A stretch of 64,000 bases of DNA, from assembly GCF_018143015.1 (NCBI RefSeq), contig NC_054754.1:25186894-25250893 (forward strand), read 5' to 3'. The DNA comes from Lytechinus variegatus (taxonomy: Eukaryota; Echinodermata; Echinoidea; Temnopleuroida; Toxopneustidae). A model generated the notes under the pieces. The model was not told the DNA's origin and did not search any database. It saw only the letters and a program-made list of their open reading frames with translations. The translations under genes were made by a program, and so were the position numbers. Positions 20,848-32,500 of this stretch are shown here, piece by piece; position 1 is the stretch's first letter; each line of letters begins with the position of its first letter.

Positions 20848-20977
20848 ATGGCGGATACGTACAAAAGTTTGGGCAACGATGGCCAACCTCAGCAAGCATC
20901 ACCTCCACCTCCACAAAAAGAAACTGGTTTTTGTTTCAGGCTTTTCGTAAGGATTGTTGCTTCTGTAGCTGGAGTCT
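20848..20977 (+). CDS. CACFD1: Flower coding exon 1
   Basis: Residues 1-43 plus one base. It begins MADTYKSLGND, has a PPPP stretch, and ends RLFVRIVASVAGV at the start of the first membrane segment. Donor GTAAGT. The start sits in a good initiation context (AAGATGG). Confidence 0.92.
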
Positions 20978-23900
20978 GTAAGTTAAGCCATTGTCCCACA
21001 CATTCAACAGCATGTTTGTGATTGTGATTTTTTTTATTCGGATTCGCAAATATGATCAGTGAATCCGAATGCAAAAAAAAGAAGAAATGCCTGTGAAAAG
21101 TGTACCTACCATTTTAGTCTTATTTTTAGACATGGTAGATCCTAATAATAGACCATGCAATTTTGATGATGATTTGGTGATGGTCATGATGATTGATGGT
21201 GATAATACATGTAGTTGAGGATGATGTTGATGATGATGATGATAGATGATGATTTTTATGATGATGATGTCGATAATGATGTTGATGATGATGATGATGA
21301 CGACGATGTTGTTGATGATGATGATGTTGATGAGGAGAGGAGGAGGAGGAGGATGATGATGATGAAACAATACAAAATATTATTTCTTTTCAGAGGATAG
21401 CAGCTCAGAGACTTGAGACTGCATGAGAGTTGTTGGACAAGGTTTTTTTTTATTTGTAATTAAACTTTTTGGCACTCATTCAATGAACAAGGTTATAATA
21501 TAACCTTGTTCTCAGTTATATCTCCATGTGTGGCAAAATAAGGGTGGCAATGTTTGGCTTATTTTCTCTTTTTCTTTGGGGCAAATGCTTGATTTTTTTT
21601 ACACTGACAGTTTTCATTACACCTATTATTCATACTACTTGGCTCTTATTTCAATTTGATTCTTTAAATCATTTTTTTCTTAATTAAAAATAGAGATCAA
21701 AAATGAAAATTTTCTTGCCATATTAATTTCCACCAATAGAGGGCGTACACAAAAATATGCCCAAAATTCAAGTTTTTGAGCGCTCTGGTGAATACAAAAA
21801 TTATTCCCAAGTTACTATTGAAAAATAATTGCAACTGTATGGAAATTAGTAATTTTGGTCACAAAAGTGATATTTCAATGACTTTTTAAAGTGTGTGCTC
21901 TGGACAACATTGGCATACCATAGTCCTACCTGTAGATTCCCCACAGGCAGGGTGGTAGCAGTGAACAAGTGCTTTTTGGAATTATAAATTGGATGTATTA
22001 ACAAATTGTCGGACCTGTATCATTCAGGGTGACCAGATTTCACAGAGTGAAATACGGGACAATCGACAAAGGAGGCTGCATGAGCAGATCGACCGAGCCA
22101 GGTCTTAATAAAAAAAAGATCAACAAAGAAGGCTACACGGTGTGAGACTTGTAAAAAAAAAAATATGTAGAATAGGAAGGGAGGATGAACAAAAGAATAT
22201 TAAATAGAAAGAAAAGAGGACGCAAAAGAGATGTATTGAGAAGAAAGAAATAAAAAATGAAGGGGAATATGCAGAAAAGAAAACAAATAAAAGAAGGTTA
22301 GAGTAAAAGAAAGATGAGAAAAGAATAAAAGAGAGAAAAAGGGTTTCCGTTATTCTTTAAACGATATAACATTTATTTTATATTTATTTTTTTTCTCTCC
22401 CTTCACCTCTTAGATTTACCACTTATTCATTTTGCTTTTTTTCATGTTTACTATGTTTAGGTTTTTTTTTTCTTCTCAATACGCCCCCTCTCTCATACAG
22501 CATCAGCTTCTTTATTTGCTTTTACCCTTTTAGGCAATTTGCCTCCCTTCCATATATACAGGGTTTTTTCATTCTACGATATAGTCTTCTGTTTTTTCCC
22601 GTCACACCCAGCGGATTACAATATCAGTTACACCATTTGTATATACATGTATATATTTTTTTATTTTGGATACATTTATATACTTTTATACTTACAGATT
22701 TATTTTTACACTTACTTTCTTCTCTTAGTTTGTTTAATGCTCTATCATACATACTTATGTCTTTTGCACATTATCAGTTGTTCCCTTCTCTTTCCCTTTT
22801 TTCCCCACTCTTATGCACCAGTTTATTATGCCTTTCTTTGTTACCTGTTTGACCCACCTCTCACTAATTCTCTTGTTATTCATATCTTCCTCATACCCGA
22901 TCAGTTTTGTTCCAGATCCTGTTTGATGTTGCCTGCCTCATTATCTTAATCCCTCTTGGCTTGAGGTCTTTCTTTGGCCTTACTAACACCAACTTCCCTT
23001 TGTGTCTGCCTACTCCTTTTCTTTCATCCCCTTCATTAACCTGATTGGTTATCTCTTCTCACTAATGCCCCTTTTGTCTCCTTGTTCCAGTGTTGCTGTT
23101 GAATGTCTGTGGTCTATATTATGGTTGTTCCACCTTATATGTTTGTCATTTTGCCTCCGAAGAAGATTCTGCTAGGATCGAAAGCTTAGGCCCCTTTTGA
23201 CTCTCTTATTCTTTAAACGAATAAGGAAAAAAAAGAAAGGAAGGGAAGGTGAACAAAATAATATTTGAAAGAAAAAAATGAATGACAAAAAGCAAAAGGG
23301 TAAGAAAAAAGGAGGAAGAAAGAAATAATGAATGAAAGAAAAAGGTTTCTTTCATAAAATGAAACAGAAACAAAGAAAGAAGAAAAACAAGAAGGGAGGA
23401 GGGAGAGAAAGTATAAGGGAAAATAATTAGAAGGAAAAAATAAAATAATGAAAGAAAGGAGGATAGAATGAAAGAAGAAATAATTGAAGGATAGAAAGAA
23501 CGAAAATAAAAACGAGAGGAAGGGAAAAGGAAGCAAAGAAAAGTTTAAGGAAAGAAAGGAGCGATGAAAGAAGAAAAAAAATAAAAAAGAAAGAAGGAAA
23601 GAAAGAAAAGTGAACAGAGAGAGAGAGAAAGGATCAGGAAAGAAAGATAAATGGAACAAAAAAGGGCAAGCGAGAATGATAGAAGGATGAAGAAAGAAGG
23701 ATAGAAAAGAAAGAGGAAAAAAAATCAAATTTCAAGCAGACATAAAAATCTAATAATCTAACAAAAATCTTAATGATATTTGAAGTTTTTTAATATACGG
23801 TAATTTATTTTTTATTTTAAAGAAGTAAAATGTTTTATAAGTGAATAAAATTTAAAAGTAAAACGTAGTCAAATTTGAAAATTAGATGAAACAACGCGGC

Positions 23901-26900
23901 ATCACACACAGGCATCTCTCCCCCGTCTCTCAATACAAGTTCACACCGATCGCAAAATACAAGACTCAAAACGAAAGCTGAAACAACTAGATCTGATATG
24001 AAAACTTGTTCCTCCAATTACATCACCAAATCAGTAATCTGAGAATCCAAAATATAATTATACAAATTTCCCGCCGATTTTGTGATTATTTTTGTGTAAA
24101 ACCTGTTTATCATGACTGTGAGATTGTTTGCACCATTGAGAGTCTGCTCTGCTCCTACATGCCGAGCTAAAGTAGCCTGCCACACACATGCAGGAGGCCA
24201 GTAAGTTTGCAATATATTGCGTTAGCAAGAAAATCACCGCAGAACTTGCAAGAGTTGAAAGTTATTGATTTTATTGTTGTCTCTGCTTTGTCATCTGTTG
24301 GTTAATTGATGAAAATTCTTCACTTTTAGATATGTTAACTATATTTTGTTCAATATTTTGAAGTACGGGACAAATAGGCGTCCCGGAAGGGTTTGTCGGG
24401 ACACCGGGACAGAGGAGCAAAATACGGGACGATCCCGGGAAATGAGGGAACGTCTGGTCACCCTGGTATCCTTGGTTCTTACCTCTCATTCATTGAACAA
24501 GGATATGACCCTGTTCTCAGTTACATCTCTATGTGTGGCAAAATAGGTTGACGATGTTTGGATTATTTTTTCTTTTGGACAAATGCTTGATTTTTTTACA
24601 CTGTCAGTTTCCATTACAACTTTTCATTATACAACTTGGCTCTTAAGTAAATTTGATTCTTTAAATTATTTTTTCTTTATTAAAAATAGAGCTTGAAAAA
24701 TGAAAATTTTCTTGCATGTACATGTATTACTTTCCACCAATAGAGGGCATACAGAAAAATATGCCCAAAATTCAAGTTTTTGAATACAAAAATTACAATA
24801 CAAACATTATTCTATGTTCCTAATGAAAATTGATTTTGCAACTGTATGGAAATTAATAATTTTGGTCACAAAAGTGATATTTTAATGAGTTTTTAAAGTG
24901 TGTGCTCAATCCAGCATCAATTGGCATACCATAGTCCTACCTGTAGATTCTCCACAGGCAGGATGGTAGCAGTGAACCAGTGGTTTTTACATTTATTTAG
25001 TGCCTTGACTTCATAGAATATAGATTATTATCCAATGCCATGGTAAACCCAAAAGAAGTAGTTTGGAGAAGAATAGAGTGAAAACACAAACATTAAAAAA
25101 AAAAGTTTATTGTAAAAATAGCAGAAAAAATAATAAAAAATATTGCCGAAGGTTTGGGAAAAATTCATCAAATAATTAAAAAGTTATTAGAATTTCAATT
25201 ATTTGATTTGTGACGTCATATGCAAGCATCATTCCTACATAGCGAATGGTAAAAAATCAATGAAATGTCATTTTCTCAGAAAATTGAAAATGGTTTTCAC
25301 TGTAACTTCTGTATATCAATAGACAAATCATTTCATACCCGATCATGAAAAGAAAACAAAATTAAGTCATCAGGAACCGTACAAAATTCGAAATTCATAC
25401 ATTTTATATTACATAACACATGGGGCAACTGCTCGTTTATGACGTCACAAATCCAAAATTTTGAACTTTAATAACTTTCTTACTCTTTGACGGATTTTCC
25501 TCAAACCTTCACCAATATTTTTCACTATTTTTTCTGTTATTTTCGCAACGAAGTTTTCTTCAGGGTGAACTTCCCCTTTAAGATAACTATTTTCCCTATT
25601 GTAATTCCGGAGCATTTTCGCCCTTCTCTGTTTGAATTCACGGGTATTATTTTGGTTTATTTCCAATTCGTCCCATTGCCAACTCGTCTACTATCATTTG
25701 GTCTACCATCAGTTTGTCCACTCATCACATGGTCTACTTTCATTTAGTCTAATGCCATTCCGTCTAATAACCAGTTGGTCCAATAGCCATTTAGTCCATA
25801 TACCATTTGGTCTAATTGGACTAAGTGTTAAATTGTGCAAAATGAATGAAAATGAAATGGATATTAGACTAACTGGTTATGAGACGAAATGGTCATAGAC
25901 AAAATGGTGATTAGACGAAGTGATGATTGGACCAAATGGTTGTTAGACAACATGTTGATGGACGGAATGGCATTAGACTAAATGAAAGTATACAATGTGA
26001 TGAGTTGGCAGTAGACAAATAATTGGCAATTTACTGAATATTGATGTTATCAAATATCTTAGGATTCATTATTATTACAATTTATGTTTTGTATTTCAGT
26101 GGCTATTATTCTTGGACTGGTATCTATGATCTCAATCAAAGGACTGTGTATTGTTGCCGGTATCTACATCATGTGAGTATAGCCCCTTTCCACGTGCAAG
26201 AAAATCATTGTGAATGGTCCTCTTAATTTCCTGTAACAATTTGTTCTTTATGAGACATATATTTGAACTGAAGCGTAGATCCATGTTTTGGGTGGCGGGG
26301 GTGGTGGCATGCCAAATAATATACAGAACTTTGCTTGACAATATTGTTATATGATTTATGATATTTCTATACAGAGTTTAATGGTTTTTATAGTGCTTTC
26401 CAATGCTTTTCGAAATATTTGCATTTCTTGCCATATAATATTTCTCAAGTTAACTGTTAATATTTTTTGGGAAAAATCAGTATGTTTTTTCTCATATCGT
26501 ATTTCTTGTTTGTGTGTCTGTTTACTCTGGTTGGACTTCAATTTCGAATAAAGTGTTTTCTTTTTAACCTCTTTTACATTCAGGCTTCTTGGATTCCTGA
26601 CGATTCTATTAGAAGCCCCGTTTTGCTGCCAGTTCCTTGACATCACAGACAAAGTCAGCAAATGGAGCGAAAACAGAGCTCCTTGGCAGAAGGCTCTCTT
26701 CTATCTCTTGTAAGTATTGAACAAAATCAACCTTTTACAGTCAACTTTAAAGGGGTGATCCAGGCTGAAAGTATTTATAGCTTAATAAATAGAGTAGAAT
26801 TCACTGAGCAAAATGCCGAAAATTTCGTCAAAATCGGACAACAAATAGCAAAGTTATTGAATTTTAAAGTTTATCAATATTTTGTAAAAACAGTCTGTAT

Positions 26901-29559
26901 GAATATTCATTAGGTGGACTGATGATGTCACGTCTCCACTTGTTCTTTTGTATTTTGTTATATATGAGATTAGGTTTATTCAAATTTTTTCCTCCAAGAA
27001 CTAGAAAAATTTGATTGACAACTGATTTAGTGCATTAGATATTTATTGCTGCAACTTATTTCATTATAAGGGAGACATATTATTCACACAAGTGTGAAAT
27101 AATGGAAAAATATGATTTTATGTAATAACATAAGAAAACGGAAAGTGGAGATGTGACATCATCAGCTCGCCTAATGAATATTCATGACGACTGTTTTCAC
27201 AAAATATTGCTAAACTTTAAACTTCAATAAACTTCATTATTTGTTATCCGATTTTGATGAAGATTTTGACGGCGTTTTGCTCAGTGAATTCTACTTTGTG
27301 TATTAAAGATAAATTCCAGTTTTGGTAACGATCTCAAAATGACTTTTGACAGAATCTAATATAATGACCACACAAGTGTCTGTTTGTATGAATAAAATAT
27401 ATGTGCCGAAGGATTTTGGAAGAAATTGTGTAATTGCTGAGAAAATAAGCAAATAAGCGCGGAATCGGTCACTTCCGTCGGGTCTTTATTCCAGCAATAT
27501 TAATACACTGTCCCACGTGTGCCTATCTGTGTTGGTGATCTTCAGTGTGAACATTTTTCAGCGTAGATTTCAAGATTTCACAAAGTTCAGTTTATGTAAC
27601 TGTACCAGATCTAGATCCTCGATGATATACTGACAATTAAGCCTGGATTTACAGACTTTCTCATGAAATCAGTGTTTATTGCAACTACTGGCATTTCTCT
27701 TTAATGCCCAGAGTTGAAGTAATTAGCCCTGTAACATAAAGCTCAGAGATTAATTATTGGGCTTATATGTATGATTGATTGCATTGAGTATTTGAGAACA
27801 TCAGTCCCCATATCAATCGCTATGCATTGCTTTTATGTTACAGAGCCCTTAAATGATTACCGGTACAATCAATCTTAAATCCGAGCAAACCCTTAAAACC
27901 TTTGGAAAACCATGTACAAATAGTTCCACCCGATCGATTGTATCTTTTCTAATGCAGGGCCCGGGTTTGTTCTACATCGAACAGATGACTCTGGTCCCAA
28001 ATATACTTTCATTTGAATGTGATTTGATTCCATCGCAAAAGATTAGTCTCTGGAGAGAATGATATGTGTTGGCAGTATTTACTACTTTACTATAACACAA
28101 CCTGGTATTGTGTTGTGCACCTGTAATCCAAAGCTACATCATGTATGTGGGGAAGTTATGAATTGATGCAGAGGTTTGAGCTGCTGGGAGCAATTCATGA
28201 AAGGAGTTGGAGCACATTTTATCCAAAAACTTATATCTATCCAACAGTTACTATAGTAACAGTGTTTCTCAGCTAATCAAAATAAAGGAAATTTGTCAGT
28301 TCTGACAACTTGTCAGACAAAGAATGTTGATGGAATGCTCCTCGGTTACATCTTTCAGGAGGTGATGTTGAAAGTCTGCCGGGAGGCAGCGTAGCTCAGT
28401 CGGTTAGAGCACATGTTTCGGATACGATGGTAGATCTCAACGTGAGGGGAGTCGAGTCCCGCTCATGCCGAAACGCGTATAACAAAAAAAAATCTGATGC
28501 TATAGCGTTGTGTGTTAGCATCCCTCACCACTGTGTTCAGTGCAAATGTTGGTCCCTTGTATAGGAGAAACACAACCTATGCACATTAAAACCAATACAC
28601 TATTTGTCAAAGAGTAGGGTGTTCACCCAGTGTATTGCACCTGCCAGTCCCGGCAAAATTCAGGTCAAGTCAATCTTGACCTTCATATGCCATCATAATC
28701 AAAATAATGATTGTGGGCATTAACATAAAGACAAGTCTGTCCAGACGTAAATTATCTGATCGATAAATGTCTGTAAAAACTCAATTATAGTTTATCCCTA
28801 ATTTGTTATCTTGGTGTTTTTCTAAATGGTCTAATTACTTGTTCAACCTTGTTTCATCCCTGTGTGTCACAGATAGTTTACTAGATAGATGGCACATGAT
28901 ACATGGTGTGTTTATTCATTTATTCTTTATGTATTTTGATCCAGGTTACCTATTGTGCCGTTCTTCTTCTGCGTTGGAGTGAGTCAAATTTTTGCCTGCC
29001 TTGTAATCATGGCAACTGGCGTCCTCTATGGACTGGTGTTCATTGGAAAGAAGTAAGTTTGTTTCTAAGTCTCTTTGTCCCTTGTAACTCCCATATCTAG
29101 GGGGAAAAAAGCATTTTGGGAGAGAGGGGGGGGGGCGTTGCTAAATGATTCTGGTAGGAAATGTGTAATTGCTGAGAAGTGGACAAAATAAGCATGGCAT
29201 TCCAGTTAGCCTTGGAGGTGTCGAGGTCTTTTTTCTAGCAATGATAGTGCGCTGCCCCACATGTGCTTTTCTGTGTCGTTGATCTTCTGTGTTATTTTTT
29301 TTCTGCTTAGATTTTATGATTTCATTTAGTTAAGTTGATGTAAACACTTTGTAGAGTTTTCCATGAAATCATTGATTGCTGCAATTACATTCCTCAAGCT
29401 TTGAGCTGAGTTACCCATAATATTTAACATTCTTATTTTTTTTTCTTCAGGGGTGATGCTGTTAAGAACGCCCATAGAGCCCAGCAGCAAGGAGGAGACA
29501 TGGCATTATCAGACCCTCCATCCCAGGATCAATACGGGAAGAGAGAACTCATCCCTTGA
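20848..29559 (+). CDS. CACFD1: Flower / CACFD1 membrane protein, complete, five coding exons
   Basis: Coding exons 20848-20977, 26100-26172, 26584-26709, 28945-29052 and 29451-29559 join in phase through GT-AG introns to 182 codons (181 residues). The product matches the Flower family of small multi-pass proteins. These sit on synaptic and other secretory vesicles and the plasma membrane, and have been linked to vesicle Ca2+ entry, endocytosis and cell-fitness signalling. A proline/glutamine-rich cytosolic N-terminus (about 1-33) precedes about four hydrophobic segments (about 34-56, 57-77, 105-121 and 124-143). The conserved motif LLEAPFCCQF places E78 at the glutamate described as pore-forming in fly Flower. 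WQKALFY and ATGVLYGL are further family blocks. The polar tail ends KRELIP. Introns hold many transposable elements but the exons are clean. Confidence 0.94.
21160..21365 (+). repeat. GAT microsatellite
   Basis: About 200 bases of imperfect GAT/GTT/GAC triplets ending in GAGGAGGAGG, in Flower intron 1. Confidence 0.9.
21482..21975 (+). repeat. Interspersed repeat, GAACAAGGTTATA family, copy 2
   Basis: Begins with the perfect palindrome GAACAAGGTTATA/TATAACCTTGTTC and ends CCACAGGCAGGGTGGTAGC. In Flower intron 1, 50 bases left of the hAT-like element. Confidence 0.75.
22365..23205 (+). mobile_element. Nested 841-bp retroelement-like insertion with 15-bp target duplication
   Basis: Flanked by identical 15-bp copies TTATTCTTTAAACGA at 22350-22364 and 23206-23220. 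The interior is pyrimidine-rich without a recognisable protein. Its 3' part carries a hammerhead-like core: CCGAAGA at 23157-23163, a GATTC/GGATC stem, then GAAA at 23180-23183. Long target duplications with such cores suggest a truncated Penelope-like or retrozyme-related element. That assignment is an inference. Confidence 0.6.
23221..23735 (+). repeat. Polypurine low-complexity tract
   Basis: About 500 bases almost wholly of A and G (GAAAGAAAG-type) on the plus strand. A related purine tract at about 22145-22345 lies on the other side of the nested insertion, so one tract was probably split by it. The open frame on the opposite strand (F, L and S only) is compositional. Confidence 0.85.
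24487..24985 (+). repeat. Interspersed repeat, GAACAAGGTTATA family, copy 3
   Basis: Same orientation as copy 2 and just to the right of the hAT-like element. Includes TAGATTCTCCACAGGCAGGA at its end. Without the hAT-like element, copies 2 and 3 would be a direct tandem pair. Confidence 0.72.
25095..25580. mobile_element. Foldback MITE, GGGGAAGTTCAC family, copy 2
   Basis: The left end is eroded (begins in AAGTTTATTGTAAAAATAGC); the right end GTGAACTTCCCCTTTA is intact. In Flower intron 1. Confidence 0.68.
25665..26025. repeat. Foldback repeat of degenerate CATTTGGTCTAAT units, copy 2
   Basis: Same architecture as 4137-4680. The centre near 25825-25860 (TTGTGCAAAATGAATGAAAA) is the reverse complement of the first copy's centre. 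Immediately left of Flower exon 2. Confidence 0.7.
26100..26172 (+). CDS. CACFD1: Flower coding exon 2
   Basis: A 73-nt exon encoding the rest of membrane segment 1 and the start of segment 2 (AIILGLVSMISIKGLCIVAG). Acceptor CAG, donor GTGAGT. The phases match both neighbours. Confidence 0.92.
26584..26709 (+). CDS. CACFD1: Flower coding exon 3
   Basis: Encodes residues 68-109 including the signature LLEAPFCCQF (E78) and APWQKALFYL. Acceptor CAG, donor GTAAGT. This is the most diagnostic exon of the family. Confidence 0.95.
26747..27302. mobile_element. Foldback MITE related to the GTCCACC family, in Flower intron 3
   Basis: Starts AAAGGGGTGATCCAGGCTG. Its arms mirror each other (GAATATTCATTAGG versus CCTAATGAATATTC; GATGATGTCAC versus GTGACATCATC). 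It abuts the TTAA-ended repeat at 27303, so the right boundary is blurred. Confidence 0.6.
27303..27704 (+). mobile_element. Short TTAA-ended repeat, copy 1
   Basis: Starts TTAAAGATAAATTCCAGT and ends ACTGGCATTTCTCTTTAA, an 18-bp imperfect inverted repeat. A reverse-orientation copy is at 33335-33732 and a degraded partial copy at about 29129-29400. It lies in Flower intron 3. Confidence 0.65.
28203..28342 (-). mobile_element. MITE, GGAGCATTTCATCAACA family, copy 2 (inverted)
   Basis: Reverse orientation copy (TTCTCAGCTAATCAAAAT; GATGGAATGCTCC) in Flower intron 3, next to a tRNA-derived sequence. Confidence 0.55.
28383..28740 (+). repeat. tRNA-derived SINE-like sequence
   Basis: The head has a perfect A box TAGCTCAGTCGG (28392-28403) and a B-box-like GAGTCGAGTCC (28449-28459). 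A non-tRNA body follows, including GTTGGTCCCTTGTATAGGAG and TTCAGGTCAAGTCAATCTTG. In Flower intron 3. The 3' boundary is approximate. Confidence 0.6.
28945..29052 (+). CDS. CACFD1: Flower coding exon 4
   Basis: Encodes residues 110-145: LPIVPFFFCVGVSQIFACL, then VIMATGVLYGLVFIGK. These are the last two membrane segments. Acceptor CAG, donor GTAAGT. Confidence 0.94.
29451..29559 (+). CDS. CACFD1: Flower terminal coding exon 5
   Basis: Encodes the cytosolic tail, residues 147-181, with GDAVKNAHRAQQQGGDM and the end QYGKRELIP, then TGA. Acceptor CAG after a T-rich tract. Confidence 0.92.
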
Positions 29560-32500
29560 ATTGACATTGAGGGCGCCAGACTTATCAACCGACAGTGGTA
29601 CATTCCACCCTCCAATACACAGCCTCAAATCGCGTCTGGGTAGCATTTCATGAAACAAATGAGTCAGTGATTTTGCTCTGACATCTGTTATAAGCTACTG
29701 ATATCCTTGCATCTGATTGGCTTGGAATAAATAAGTCAATGAAAATCATTGATTGTTTGCTTTATGAAACACACCCCTGGATCATTCTGCTGTCATCATT
29801 CCACTTTTTTTCTGCTGCTCAGGTCTATTAAAATCCATAAAAATGTGTATTTTAAAATCCAGAGTATTTTACTTACATTGACATGCCCGAAGAACCCATT
29901 CCAATTTTCCTTTAGCTTGCACATCATCCATGATTTTTGTATGATACATGTTTTTTATTGTTTTATCTTCTTGAGTCATAAGCTACAGTTTTCCAACATT
30001 AGATGCAAGCAATCTCTGCACAAGCCCATTGTGGACCGGCTTGAACATCCAAAAATGTCAGCACACACTCATCTTACGACAATCGTGCATAGTATTTTGG
30101 CCTCTGTTTACCTCAAGACATTATAGAAAATAATGGATTTGTACAAGAAAATTAAGAAATATGACAGTTGACAATCTAATCTCTATTCATAGTTAAATAT
30201 AATATGTTAGGGTTTAGAAATCAGTGCAATTTAATAGCATTAAAGTATTTTAGTTGTTGGGAACATGCAAATTCTTGATTTCTAATTGTCATTTCATTTT
30301 TTTTCTTCCAGTTCCTGACAAAATAGTGAAATACAGGATTCAAGTTTATTAGTAAGATGCCATTAGTAATTGGAGAGATTTTTTTTCGTCTTGGCACCAC
30401 TCAGCGTGATAAATTCCTGTAATATTTTTGGCTTTTTAAGAGTTGAGATGTAGGAAAGTTTGCAGACTCTAGTGAATGTTAATTATTGAATTTGTAACAT
30501 CTATGTATTCAGACTATTGGTAACTTAAGACTTGTGCAATATACTAATGCTCACTGTAATATTGAGTAACTTTTGAATCACTGCACTAAGTTGGTTAAAT
30601 ATGACAATTGGAATGTGCATCCGTATGATTTGCACATTGATCTCAGCTTTTATTTAACATGCCCAATTATTTCATTTTATTTATTCATCATTTCTAATTT
30701 TTATAATGCATCATTGTTTAAGTCTTATTTATTATCTTCCTTTTAATTAGATTGTTTGTTATGTTGATTTTCTGAAAGTAAATGGATAGATTCTTTGTTG
30801 CCAATATGCATAGGATGAAAAAAAATGAACTTCATATGTTATAAGGCAATTTAACAATTTAGTAATTTTCAACAAGTCACCAGTTTTGATAATTACCAGA
30901 AAACATTCACCTATAGAAAATATATGTCTACTTCCTTCTGTGTTCTCCCCATTAGGTAATTTTGTGTATTCTTTGCATTAGAAACAAAAATAAGTGCAAG
31001 ACCTCAGTCTTGTAATACAACAACTCAAGTTAAGGAGTGCTAGGAGCTATATGTTTCCCAAAGTGATGCAAATGCAGTTATTTTGAACAGTATATTAATT
31101 ATATGAGGCATTAATTCCGGCTCTGAAGGGATTTATGACTACATGTAAATCCCATCTTTGAAAAATATTTATATTCACAAAAATAAGTGAAATAATCAGC
31201 AGTGTGAATAATAAAGCTGCTGTCTTTTATCTAATTGTATCCCCAAATTGGGCACATTTTGATTAATCATTATATAATATTGACTGGCCTTGAGGGAGAT
31301 ACCAAATATATTTCCCAAACTAGTCTCATATTGCCCCGAGTCGAAGACGAGCTCAATTTCAAGCTCAATTAAATTCTCAAAATTAATTTTGGCTACTTAT
31401 GGTTAGTTTTGAGATGGCAGTTCACATTATGGCACTGATATTACATGTGTTTCATTTGACTCGGTCCAGAGCATAGTGCGATGTTCCAGCAAGTTCACGT
31501 ACAACTTTATGTATGAAAATGCTTGTACAATATGATACCTGGCACAATGATGTCCAGACTCTGTAATTGTTGCACTTGTACATATATTCACTTATTAATA
31601 TGTTGCTAGCAACAAGGTAAAAATCTTGATACGAGGAAACACAAATGCTAAATACTATAAATCATTAGATGCCAGGCACGTTTCTGTACAGACTTATTTT
31701 GTAATACTTGCTTGTTTAGCATGTTAGCAACAAGTTGCTGTTACTCCAGTACAAAAGACTCTTCTATGGTGTACTACAAACTGATGTATACCATGGCTGT
31801 ATTACTTATGTGCATGCCATCTGTAGCAGGTGGTATGCAACATTGCCCAACCCAGTACATGAAAAATACAGTTGCGCGACTTGCTGCAGAAAAAAATGGC
31901 ATGATTTAATTGTTCCTTATCAATTGAGCATATTGTATGCAACAATTTGTCTGGTATCAATGTGTGGAAACACTGTTGTACTAAATGTTGCTCAGTGCAA
32001 ATTGTTTGAAATCATGATATGTCAGAGTCAGTATTAAAATGGAACTGTGTCTATTAGTGGGAAATTGTATAAATACATATTTTTAACAGTTGTTTGTTGT
32101 GTTTGAAGATGTGCAATCCGCTATGTTAGAAAATCAATGGTTAATTTCAAAATCGCCTCTTTACGTCATATATTATACAAAGTGTATTTTGTGAGAGATA
32201 TATATTTACTTGTATACCTGTGTGCCAGTAATGCAGAATGCAAACAAAATTTTATTCCATTCCGCACTTAATTTCCTCAATTATAAAACATAATTTGCTG
32301 CAATGTACATGTATATTAAGGTCAGTAAAATCCTTTTGCATGGCAACTATTATTTAAACTATAGTGTTGCTTTTCTAGAATTCAAAATTTAACTTGAAGA
32401 TTAAATTCAACATTGTTCCAATGATTACAGTTTAATTTTAGATTTGAAACTGGCTAGAATAGTTGCTGTAGGCTTCTTGAATATAATGTTTCTGTGTTTA

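Larger units (their letters stand above)
22025..24465. mobile_element. hAT-like non-autonomous DNA transposon in Flower intron 1
   Basis: The terminal inverted repeats begin CAGGGTGACCAGA at 22025 and end TCTGGTCACCCTG at 24465. Flanks GTATCATT (22017-22024) and GTATCCTT (24466-24473) form an 8-bp target duplication with one mismatch. CAGGG ends and 8-bp duplications are typical of hAT. No transposase is visible. The interior has purine-rich tracts, GGGACGATCCCGG-type subterminal motifs and a nested 841-bp insertion. Confidence 0.8.

Noticed and set aside
22539..22949. 136-residue hydrophobic frame as a membrane protein
   Set aside because: Lies in the pyrimidine-rich nested insertion, rich in Y, F, L and S by composition, with no conserved block.
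23213..23728. 171-residue open frame on the minus strand rich in F, L and S
   Set aside because: It is the complement of a polypurine tract. The composition alone avoids stops, and no domain or start context is present.
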